Shown here piece after piece: positions 1 to 6,316 of a stretch of 10,220 bases of DNA (position 1 is its first letter; every line of letters starts with the position of its first letter). A program made the position numbers and the translations under genes. A model generated the notes under the pieces. The model was not told the origin of the DNA. It saw nothing but the letters and a program-made list of their open reading frames with translations, and did no database searches. This DNA comes from Treponema sp. (GTDB taxonomy: Bacteria; Spirochaetota; Spirochaetia; Treponematales; Treponemataceae), in assembly GCA_003447785.1 (NCBI GenBank), contig DLYJ01000218.1:1-10220 (forward strand), in the 5' to 3' direction.

Positions 1-849
1 GACGGATACACCGTATTCAACAGTGCGGGGGGCATGAGCGCTCCTTTCTGGACTTTTAACCAGAATCCGAAAAACAAGGACAAAAACTGGTATAAATGGT
101 TTACGGTCAAAGAATTCCGGCAGGCCATGAGCTGTCTCTTAAACCGTGAGCGAATCATCAACCAGACTTACCGTGGACTTGCTGAGCCTAAGTACGGATT
201 TTTTCCGGAGGCAAACGCCTTTTACAACGAAGAAATTTTACTTGAATACAGATTCAGTCACGCCAAGGCAGACGCCCTGCTCAAAAGCGCAGGTTTTGCC
301 AGAAAGGATGACGGCTTTTTATATGACTGTGACGGCAACCGTGTTGAATTCAACCTGGAAATCACAAGTTCAAGTCCCGTGTACAGTGACATTGCCCAGA
401 TTATCGCCGACGAGTGTAAAAAGGCGGGAATCACCGTTAATGTAAGGCAGACTGACTTTCAGAAAATTGTAGAAGAACTGACTGCAACTTTTGACTGGCA
501 GTCCCTTATGATCGGTTTGAGCGGCGGTGCAATTTTTCCGACACAGGGAAGCAACGTCTGGCTCAGCAGCGGAAACCTTCATATGTGGTATCCCCTTCAG
601 GAAACGCCTGCAACTGAGTGGGAAGCACGGGTAGACTATCTTTACAAAGAAGGCCGTTCAATCAGTGATGTGGAAAAGGCACGGCCTTACTGGGAAGAAT
701 ATCAGAGAATCATCCTGGAAAACTGTCCTGTAATTTATCTCGTGCGCAGCAGGAGTTTTTATGCTATAAATAACAGGTGGGACTTATCAAATGTCTATTT
801 TGACAATATGGTGGGTAATGAAACAACACATGTATTTCTAAAAAATTAA
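1..849 (+). CDS. Peptide ABC transporter substrate-binding protein, family 5 (C-terminal part, 5' truncated)
   Basis: The frame is open from base 1, so the ATG at 34 is internal; 282 codons remain of a protein that normally has about 550-650 residues. The visible part is the C-terminal lobe of an SBP_bac_5 (OppA/DppA-like) periplasmic or lipid-anchored peptide-binding protein. Family hallmarks visible here are FNQNP, the helix with FRQAMSCLLNRERII (family pattern FRQAxxxAIDRExII), YRGLAEP, a G-N/D-GN block (residues ~108-115), the segment after DFDWQ-type residues with GLSGG and GSNVW, and PATEWEARVDYL near the end, typical of a subclass of large peptide/unknown-substrate binders. It would deliver peptides to OppB and OppCD encoded downstream. 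The stop is TAA, with 48 bp to plsC and no terminator between, so it is probably the first or an early gene of the operon. Exact substrate cannot be read from the sequence. Confidence 0.9.
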   Translation, partial: DGYTVFNSAGGMSAPFWTFNQNPKNKDKNWYKWFTVKEFRQAMSCLLNRERIINQTYRGLAEPKYGFFPEANAFYNEEILLEYRFSHAKADALLKSAGFARKDDGFLYDCDGNRVEFNLEITSSSPVYSDIAQIIADECKKAGITVNVRQTDFQKIVEELTATFDWQSLMIGLSGGAIFPTQGSNVWLSSGNLHMWYPLQETPATEWEARVDYLYKEGRSISDVEKARPYWEEYQRIILENCPVIYLVRSRSFYAINNRWDLSNVYFDNMVGNETTHVFLKN

Positions 850-897
850 AACTAAAAACAACTTTCTAAAAAATTGGGAATGGGAGTATAATTAATT

Positions 898-1662
898 ATG
901 TTTAAAACAATCATTGCACTTATCAAAATGGTAGTCTTTATGCTCGGCTACCAGAGCAAAAAACGCCTTGCACTTAAATACGATAAAGAGGGCAATATCG
1001 CAGAACGTGATAAAATTGTTCAGAAATGTGTCCCGATGTGGGCACGCCGTGTAGTAGAAATCTGCGGTTCAACAGTTGAAGTTGAAGGAGTTGAAAAACT
1101 TCCGAAAGATCAGGCCTGCGTATTTATCGGTAACCACCAGGGTTATATGGATATTCCCGTGATGTTCGGTTTTATTCCAAAGGCAATGACCTTCGTTGCA
1201 AAGGCAGAACTTGGCAAGGTTCCTTTGATTGCGCCATGGATGCGGCTTTTGCAGTGTACTTTCATTGTACGGGACAGCCCTCGTAAATCAGTGGAGGCAA
1301 TCCACGCCGCAGCGGAAGGCGTTAAAAAAGGCTACTCACAGGTTATTTTTCCGGAAGGACACCGTTCCAAAGGTAAACGCCACCTTGAATTCAAGGCAGG
1401 AAGTTTTAAACTCGCATTTCTGTCAGAGTCGCCGATTGTTCCGGTTACAATTGACGGTACATATAAAATCCTCGAAGAAAAGGGAAAACTCAATCCGTCT
1501 CATGTAAAAATTACAATTCATGACCCGATTCCTACAAAGGGACTTAGCCGCGAAGAGCAGAGTCTGATTCCAGCAAAAGTTCAGGAGATTGTAATGGCAC
1601 CCCTAGATGAAGGCATGAGACCGCTTTCTTCTGACGCCGGTAAGAATTCAACAGCAAAATGA
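898..1662 (+). CDS. plsC: 1-acylglycerol-3-phosphate O-acyltransferase-like protein (PlsC/LPLAT family)
   Basis: The product has 254 residues, the usual size for a bacterial PlsC, which transfers an acyl chain to the sn-2 position of lysophosphatidic acid at the inner membrane face. Catalytic block I is NHQGYMD (H80-x4-D85). Block II includes FVAKAELGKVPLIAPW (~99-114). Block III is FPEGHRSKG (151-159), where the family normally has FPEGTRS, so His replaces Thr. Block IV is IVPVTIDGT (180-188). A hydrophobic N-terminus (~1-18) may anchor it. The start is the ATG at 898, with GGGAG at 882-886, a rather long 11-nt spacing. It lies inside the opp operon: its TGA (1660-1662) overlaps the oppB ATG (1659). 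The link between acyltransferase and peptide uptake is unexplained. The acyl acceptor could be a glycerolipid other than lysophosphatidate. Confidence 0.88.
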   Translation: MFKTIIALIKMVVFMLGYQSKKRLALKYDKEGNIAERDKIVQKCVPMWARRVVEICGSTVEVEGVEKLPKDQACVFIGNHQGYMDIPVMFGFIPKAMTFVAKAELGKVPLIAPWMRLLQCTFIVRDSPRKSVEAIHAAAEGVKKGYSQVIFPEGHRSKGKRHLEFKAGSFKLAFLSESPIVPVTIDGTYKILEEKGKLNPSHVKITIHDPIPTKGLSREEQSLIPAKVQEIVMAPLDEGMRPLSSDAGKNSTAK

Positions 1663-2744
1663 TAAAAGATATAGCCCCTCTGATTACAGCGCCCTGGAAA
1701 CTATTCAGGCAAAAATGTCCTCTGGCCTCGTTTATCGTAAGCCGCCTTGTCACAATGGTTTTTATTCTCTTTCTGCTGGGCTGGGCACTTTTTGGCTTGA
1801 TGGCACTTGCTCCCGGGGACATCGTAGACCAGATGATGCAGCAGCAGCTTTTGAGCCAGACTGATTCAAAAGGACCTGTGGGAAGCAATGACAATGCCTT
1901 TACGGCGGAACAGCTTCAGAAGACCAGGGAAGAACTTGGACTGGACAAGTCGTTTACTGTCCAGTACTTTAAGTGGCTTGAACGCATTTTTGTTGACCAC
2001 GATTTGGGAACAAGTTTAATCAGCCGCGCTCCGGTAAGTTTTCTGATAAAGAGCAGGATTGTAAACTCGCTCATATTGAATTTGATTTCCCTCGTTTTTA
2101 TTACGATTATTTCCTTTATCCTCGGCGTTTATTTTTCCAGCAAGGCGGGAACTGACACCGATATTGCAGTAACCTTTTTTGCCCTGTTCTTTCATGCCTT
2201 TCCGGGAATTCTGCTTTTGATTCTCCTCCAGCTCTTTGCGTCTGTTACAGGCTGGTTTCCGGTAACAGGCTATCCGGACTTTCCGTTTTCTTCTTCTCCG
2301 GTAAAATTTGTATTCAGTTACGGCTATCATGTATTTTTGCCATTGCTGGCATCGTTTTTAGGCGGCATCGGCGGAACCATGCGCATGATCCGTTCAACAA
2401 TGCTTGACCAGATGGGCATGCCTTACATTATGGCACTTCGTGCCCGGGGAATCAGTGAAAAGCGTGTTTACCTCAACCACGCATTCAGAAACACATTAAA
2501 TCCGTATATCACCGGCAGTGCAAACCTTCTTGCAAGTCTGTTCTCCGGTTCACTTATTCTTGAAATAATTTTTTCGTACCCGGGCATCGGACGCCTTATG
2601 TACGAAGCCGTTTTGCAGCAGGACGTAAACCTGGTTCTTGCAAACTCAATGTTTATCAGTGCACTTGTTCTTGCAGGCATGGTAATCAGCGACATTCTGC
2701 TTGCAATCGTTGACCCGCGCATCAGGTACGGAAAGGAGGACTAG
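1659..2744 (+). CDS. oppB: Oligopeptide ABC transporter permease OppB
   Basis: This is an inner-membrane permease subunit of an oligopeptide/dipeptide importer (BPD_transp_1 fold), 361 residues, slightly longer than typical OppB (~306-340). Membrane segments are visible at about 29-51, 137-160, 168-197, 223-238, 284-305 and 326-351. The periplasmic loop after the first segment (~52-125) carries the family signatures TAEQLQKTREELGLDKSFTV and DLGTSL. The EAA coupling loop is well kept: YIMALRARGISEKRVYLNHA (256-275), followed by FRNTLNP, including the conserved Gly264. The start ATG overlaps the plsC stop (ATGA) and has no recognisable Shine-Dalgarno, which suggests translational coupling to plsC. 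The oppC part begins 1 nt after its TAG, so both permeases are made together. Substrate (oligopeptide, dipeptide or other) is not determinable. Confidence 0.93.
   Translation: MIKDIAPLITAPWKLFRQKCPLASFIVSRLVTMVFILFLLGWALFGLMALAPGDIVDQMMQQQLLSQTDSKGPVGSNDNAFTAEQLQKTREELGLDKSFTVQYFKWLERIFVDHDLGTSLISRAPVSFLIKSRIVNSLILNLISLVFITIISFILGVYFSSKAGTDTDIAVTFFALFFHAFPGILLLILLQLFASVTGWFPVTGYPDFPFSSSPVKFVFSYGYHVFLPLLASFLGGIGGTMRMIRSTMLDQMGMPYIMALRARGISEKRVYLNHAFRNTLNPYITGSANLLASLFSGSLILEIIFSYPGIGRLMYEAVLQQDVNLVLANSMFISALVLAGMVISDILLAIVDPRIRYGKED
2734..2739 (+). promoter_or_regulatory. Strong ribosome binding site deciding the oppCD start
   Basis: AGGAGG lies 6 nt before the ATG at 2746, at the very end of oppB. 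It selects MKQLFEYIK as the N-terminus. The in-frame upstream ATG at 2701 lies inside oppB and would add 15 residues unlike any OppC N-terminus. Confidence 0.85.
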
Positions 2745-2745
2745 A

Positions 2746-4863
2746 ATGAAACAACTGTTTGAATACATTAAAAGCCGTCCTCTTGCCCGCGTCTCGGTAA
2801 TTTTTTTATGCATACTTTATTTATTCATGATATGTGCTGAATTCATTGCACCCTATTCTGCCACACAATCTTTTGAAGAAGGAAGTTTTCATCCGTGCAA
2901 TCTTGAATTATCTTCCCATGGACTTGTGGCCCGGGAATACCGAGTTCTTAACCGCACTTCCTTTTCATATGCAAAGGTAAAAGGCCTGTATCACAAAGTC
3001 GGTTTTTTTGTAAAGGGCAGCGAATATAAAATCTTTGGCCTGATTCCATGCTCAAGGCATTTGTTTGGCGTAAAGCCTTCCAAAAACGGTGAAGTTTATC
3101 CGCTTTTTATTCTTGGAGCGGACAATCTTGGCCGTGATATGTTCAGCAGGATGGTTTACGGAAGCCGGATTTCCCTTACAATCGGTTTTGTTGCAAGTTT
3201 TATAAGCCTTGTTCTTGCAATGCTTTTTGGAGGAATTGCAGGTTATTTCGGCGGAATTACTGACTGGGCAATCATGCGCTTTTCGGAATTTTTTATGCTG
3301 ATTCCGGCCCTGTATCTGATTTTGTTCCTGCGTTCGCTTTTGAATGCAAACATGGACAGCGGCCAGAGTTACATGGTAATCACGCTGATTTTAAGTCTTG
3401 TGGGCTGGCCGTCAACTGCCCGAACGCTTCGCGGCATGGTTCATTCAATCAAACGGGAAGAATTTGTACAGAATGCACGGCTGGAAAAAATCCCGGCTCT
3501 TGTAATAATTTTTAAGTACATAATACCTCAGATTTCCAGTCTTTTAATCGTAAGTACAACGCTTTCAGTTCCGGGATTTATTATGAGCGAAACAACGCTT
3601 TCCTACCTGGGACTGGGTATTTCTGACCCGGCAGTAAGCTGGGGTTCAATGATTAACAGGGAAATCTCAACTCTTTCAAACCTGAAAAACTTTCCGTGGC
3701 TTTTGAACCCGGTCTGGCTTTTGCTTCTGGTGACCCTTGCATTCAACTTTTTTGGCGATGCGCTCCGTGACTTTTTTGACCCGTACCATGTGGTATTCAG
3801 GAGATTTAAAAAAAGGGCGTCGCCACTTCGTGGCCGAGCCTTGCGCACTTCCGCTGTCGCTTCATCCCTCGCGCCTTGCGGCACTCGGGACTCTGGTGCT
3901 ACAGTCTCTGACGCATTTTTAAGCGTACGCGACCTGAACGTAACGTTCAGCGTGCGTCGCGGCGTAAACAATGTTTTTATTCATTCGGTGCGGGGAGTTT
4001 CATTTGAAATGGAAAAAGGTCAGATTCTCGGCATCGTCGGCGAAAGCGGCTCGGGAAAATCTGTAACAACAAGTTCAATTCCGGCTCTTTTGCCGTCAAA
4101 CGCAGAAGTTACAGGAAGCATTATTTTTGAAGGACAGGAAATTATCGGTCTTTCAAACAGCGCTCTTCGAAAAATCCGGGGTAAAAAAATCGGCATGATT
4201 TTTCAGGAATCAAGCCGCGCCTTTGACCCCCTCCAGAACATGAAAAGCGTATTCTTGGAAACATTCCGTAACCTTGATCCGGATATTTCTGAAGAAGACG
4301 CCCTCAAAAAGGCAGCAGACCTCCTGGAAGAAGTGGGAATCGGCGACGCACGCAACCGCTTAAAGAACTTTCCCCACCAGTTTTCAGGCGGTCAGCTTCA
4401 GCGTATCGGAATCGCCCTTTCCCTTGCACAGGGCTGTCAGCTTTTAATCGCTGATGAACCTACCACAGCCCTTGATGTAACGATTCAGGCTCAGATTATT
4501 GATTTGCTCAGTGCCCTGAGAAAGAGCCGCAATCTTTCAATTATTTTTATCAGCCACAATATTGAACTTGTGGGCCGCTTCTCGGACAAAATGATTGTTA
4601 TGTACGGCGGAAAAATCATGGAAAGCGGAACCAGTGACCAGATTATGAATCATCCTTCCCATCCCTACACACAGGCCCTGTTGAGCGCAAGTCCTAAGTT
4701 TGGAACTCATTACTCAAAGGAAAGGCTTTTTTCGATTCCGGGGCGTGTTACTGATCCTGCACACCCTGAACCTGGCTGTCCTTTTGCACCGCGCTGTTCA
4801 TTTAAAATTGATGAATGCAGCAAAAGTGATTATGACTGTCATAAATGCGGGGGCAAAAAATGA
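2746..4863 (+). CDS. Fused OppC permease - OppD ATPase of an oligopeptide ABC transporter
   Basis: This is one 705-residue reading frame. Residues 1-356 are OppC: a first membrane helix (~15-35), a long periplasmic loop (~37-122), the LGADNLGRDMFSR motif (123-135), further helices (~143-166, 178-198, 207-222, 263-282, 322-337) and GDALRDFFDP near the normal OppC end. Residues ~388-705 are OppD: FLSVRDLNVTF start, Walker A GESGSGKS (432-439), Q-loop Gln487, signature FSGGQ (546-550), Walker B LLIADEP (566-572), H-loop His604, then the oligopeptide-transporter C-terminal domain with Cys678, Cys684, Cys691 and Cys698/Cys701. Related dipeptide transporters use such cysteines for an iron-sulphur cluster. 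Residues ~357-387 (RASPLRG... to ...GATVS) are an arginine/serine/alanine-rich linker encoded by GC-rich repeat-like DNA. In the OppC EAA loop the conserved Gly is Lys248. All ATPase motifs are intact, so the fusion looks functional. Permease-ATPase fusions of this kind are known elsewhere; a sequencing artefact is unlikely because no frameshift is needed. Confidence 0.9.
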   Translation: MKQLFEYIKSRPLARVSVIFLCILYLFMICAEFIAPYSATQSFEEGSFHPCNLELSSHGLVAREYRVLNRTSFSYAKVKGLYHKVGFFVKGSEYKIFGLIPCSRHLFGVKPSKNGEVYPLFILGADNLGRDMFSRMVYGSRISLTIGFVASFISLVLAMLFGGIAGYFGGITDWAIMRFSEFFMLIPALYLILFLRSLLNANMDSGQSYMVITLILSLVGWPSTARTLRGMVHSIKREEFVQNARLEKIPALVIIFKYIIPQISSLLIVSTTLSVPGFIMSETTLSYLGLGISDPAVSWGSMINREISTLSNLKNFPWLLNPVWLLLLVTLAFNFFGDALRDFFDPYHVVFRRFKKRASPLRGRALRTSAVASSLAPCGTRDSGATVSDAFLSVRDLNVTFSVRRGVNNVFIHSVRGVSFEMEKGQILGIVGESGSGKSVTTSSIPALLPSNAEVTGSIIFEGQEIIGLSNSALRKIRGKKIGMIFQESSRAFDPLQNMKSVFLETFRNLDPDISEEDALKKAADLLEEVGIGDARNRLKNFPHQFSGGQLQRIGIALSLAQGCQLLIADEPTTALDVTIQAQIIDLLSALRKSRNLSIIFISHNIELVGRFSDKMIVMYGGKIMESGTSDQIMNHPSHPYTQALLSASPKFGTHYSKERLFSIPGRVTDPAHPEPGCPFAPRCSFKIDECSKSDYDCHKCGGKK
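3815..3914 (+). repeat. GC-rich repeat-like insertion forming the OppC-OppD linker
   Basis: By hand count, 67 of these 100 bases are G or C, against about 47% in the 60 bases at 3721-3780 and 38% at 3961-4020. The stretch contains the stem-loop GCCAC-TTC-GTGGC (3822-3834) and an imperfect direct repeat, GCCTTGCGCACT (3838-3849) and GCCTTGCGGCACT (3873-3885). It is open in two frames on the plus strand and at least one on the minus strand, as expected of short elements that insert into genes in frame. It starts just where OppC proteins normally end and stops just where OppD proteins normally begin. That it belongs to a dispersed genomic repeat family is inference; only one copy is in this window. 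Confidence 0.6.
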
Positions 4864-5795
4864 GGGATAACATAATTCAAATCAAAAACCTTACAAAAAA
4901 GTTTTCCCTGGAAGCAGGCTTTTTTGCAAGAAAAGATAATTTTGTTTACGCAGTAAATGACGTAAGCTTTGATATTGAAAGGGGAAAAACATACGGTCTT
5001 GTGGGTGAGTCGGGCTGCGGAAAGTCCACTGTTGCAAAAATCATCACCGGCATGTATAAGCCGGACAGCGGCAGCGTTACATTTAAGCCTTTGACAGAAG
5101 GGGCAGGGGACAGTGATATTTCCCGGCTCTGTAAGTACGTTTTTCAGGATCCTGCACGCTCGCTTAATCCAAGAATGAATGTGTATTCAATTTTGACAGA
5201 CGGACTTAAGCACAGTAAAAACTGGCCCGGAAAAGAAAAAGCTCTTGAACTTGCCCGTGAAATAATCCGTGAAATAGGTCTGGACGAAAGCGATTTGTAC
5301 CGCCGCCCGAGTGAGTTCAGCGGGGGACAGAGACAGCGCATATCCATCGCCCGCGGGCTTTTGATGCAACCTGAACTTTTAATCTGTGACGAAGTTGTAA
5401 GTGCCCTGGATGTGAGCATTCAGGGGCAGATTTTAAATCTTTTACAGGATTTAAGAAAAAAACGAAACTTAAGCTTTCTGTTTATTGCACACGATTTACG
5501 GGTAAGCTGTTATTTCTGCGACAAAATCGGCGTAATGTACCGGGGAGTTCTTGTTGAAGAAGCAGACGCCTCTGACCTGTACAAAACCTCTAGGCATCCC
5601 TATACACAGCTTTTATTTGCAGGAAGCCAGGGGCAAAGTGATAATTCTAGCGGTGAAGTAAAAACCGTGCTTTCCAGATTGACCGGCTGTCCTTTTGCCC
5701 ACCGCTGCCCGAAGGCTGATTCAATCTGTCTGGAAAAACTTCCGGACTGGAAAGAAATTGGTGAAGGCCACAAACTCCGCTGCCACAAAGTCTGA
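4860..5795 (+). CDS. oppF: Oligopeptide ABC transporter ATP-binding protein OppF
   Basis: This is the second cytoplasmic ATPase of the importer, pairing with the OppD half of OppCD; 311 residues, normal for OppF. Motifs in order: Walker A GESGCGKST (49-57), Q-loop Gln96 in YVFQDPARSLNPR, signature FSGGQRQRISIARG (153-166), Walker B LLICDE (173-178), the D-loop SALD, H-loop His211, then HPYTQLL and the C-terminal domain with Cys277, Cys283, Cys290 and Cys308, a cysteine set like that proposed to hold an iron-sulphur cluster in related dipeptide ATPases. The ATG at 4860 overlaps the oppCD TGA (ATGA), with a G-run at 4848-4852 as a poor Shine-Dalgarno, so coupling is likely. An in-frame ATG at 4845 would add only five residues and has no ribosome site. 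It is the last gene of the operon. Confidence 0.93.
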   Translation: MRDNIIQIKNLTKKFSLEAGFFARKDNFVYAVNDVSFDIERGKTYGLVGESGCGKSTVAKIITGMYKPDSGSVTFKPLTEGAGDSDISRLCKYVFQDPARSLNPRMNVYSILTDGLKHSKNWPGKEKALELAREIIREIGLDESDLYRRPSEFSGGQRQRISIARGLLMQPELLICDEVVSALDVSIQGQILNLLQDLRKKRNLSFLFIAHDLRVSCYFCDKIGVMYRGVLVEEADASDLYKTSRHPYTQLLFAGSQGQSDNSSGEVKTVLSRLTGCPFAHRCPKADSICLEKLPDWKEIGEGHKLRCHKV

Positions 5796-5813
5796 ATGAA
5801 AAGCAGTTGTCAG

Positions 5814-5868
5814 GGCTTTCCGGGCAAAGTGAAGCGGAAAGAGGGCTTAAATGCTTTGCCCAAAAGCC
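5814..5868 (+). promoter_or_regulatory. Imperfect inverted repeat between oppF and trpR
   Basis: The 95-bp gap contains GGCTTT-cc-GGGCAAAG (5814-5829) and its partner CTTTGCCC-a-AAAGCC (5854-5868), 14 paired bases around a 24-nt loop. A shorter alternative hairpin, CTTTCC (5816-5821) with GGAAAG (5836-5841), excludes the long one. No T-run follows, so it is not a standard intrinsic terminator. In RNA it would fold the 3' end of the opp mRNA; as DNA its right arm overlaps the -35 box of the trpR promoter. Confidence 0.55.
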
Positions 5869-5884
5869 ATAATACTGTTATAAT
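5856..5884 (+). promoter_or_regulatory. Predicted sigma-70-type promoter of trpR
   Basis: The -35 candidate TTGCCC (5856-5861, 4 of 6 to consensus) is separated by exactly 17 bp from a perfect TATAAT (5879-5884). The expected start point, about 7 nt after the -10 box, is base 5891, which is the A of the trpR ATG. Confidence 0.65.
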
Positions 5885-5890
5885 TTAGAC

Positions 5891-6217
5891 ATGGCTAAAA
5901 CACAAAAAGATCAGAATATAGATTCAACAACAGAAGCAGAGCTTGAAGCAAGCCTGCGCCAGATGTGTCAGATTATTTCCACTAATAACGATCCCCAGCT
6001 TATTTATGATTTTTTTGAATGTCTTTTTACCCCAAGCGAACGCAAGGACTTTGCAACACGCTGGCTTTTAGTAAAAGAAATCGACAAGGGAACAACCCAG
6101 AGAGAAATTGCCAAAAAGTTCCGCATGAGTTTATGCAAGATTACCCGCGGTTCAAAAGAGCTCAAGAAAGAAGACAGTGCCTTCCGCAAATTCCTTGAAT
6201 TGAGCAAAAACCTCTGA
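5891..6217 (+). CDS. trpR: Trp repressor family DNA-binding protein (TrpR)
   Basis: The product is a 108-residue all-helical TrpR-family protein. TrpR binds DNA as a dimer when loaded with tryptophan and represses tryptophan synthesis or uptake genes. The core FTPSERKDFATRW (46-58) and helix-turn-helix TTQREIAKKFRMSLCKITRGS (68-88) match E. coli and chlamydial TrpR. Counterparts of E. coli ligand residues Thr44, Arg54, Arg84 and Gly85 are kept (Thr47, Arg57, Arg86, Gly87). The counterpart of Ser88, which contacts the tryptophan amino group, is Glu90, so ligand preference may differ. A polar N-terminal tail (~1-18) precedes the fold. No trp genes are in the window. There is no Shine-Dalgarno before the ATG; the predicted transcript begins at the start codon. 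The related YerC/YecD subfamily is an alternative, but TRGS in the recognition helix favours TrpR proper. Confidence 0.85.
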   Translation: MAKTQKDQNIDSTTEAELEASLRQMCQIISTNNDPQLIYDFFECLFTPSERKDFATRWLLVKEIDKGTTQREIAKKFRMSLCKITRGSKELKKEDSAFRKFLELSKNL

Positions 6218-6316
6218 ATTCAATAAACTTCGATTTTTTATCTTCCGATAATTGACGTATAAGAATGCGCGTTTGTCAGAAAGTAGTTTTCAGGCAGACC
6301 AACAACGGGAGATGTC

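Noticed and set aside
887..892. Perfect TATAAT just upstream of plsC
   Set aside because: The best -35 at 16-18 bp spacing matches only about 3 of 6 bases, the region is very AT-rich, and GGGAG overlaps it as a ribosome site. An internal promoter is possible but not supported enough to list.
2701..2745. Upstream in-frame ATG for oppCD
   Set aside because: It lies within oppB and lacks a ribosome site, whereas AGGAGG is ideally placed for the ATG at 2746.
3603..3971. 122-codon minus-strand frame across the GC-rich linker
   Set aside because: It is antisense to intact OppC and OppD coding sequence, has no ribosome site or recognisable domain, and is open mainly because the GC-rich stretch lacks stops.
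2746..4863. Sequencing error joining oppC and oppD
   Set aside because: No stop lies between them in frame, the linker needs no frameshift to read through, and no internal ATG with a ribosome site precedes the OppD part. An error that removed a stop by a single base change cannot be fully excluded.
6235..6263. Possible promoter for the ankyrin lipoprotein gene (TATAAG at 6258-6263)
   Set aside because: The -10 is good (5 of 6), but the matching -35 (TTTTTA) is poor; the nearby TTGACG (6252-6257) has no -10 at the right distance. The 99-bp gap probably holds a promoter, but I cannot place it.
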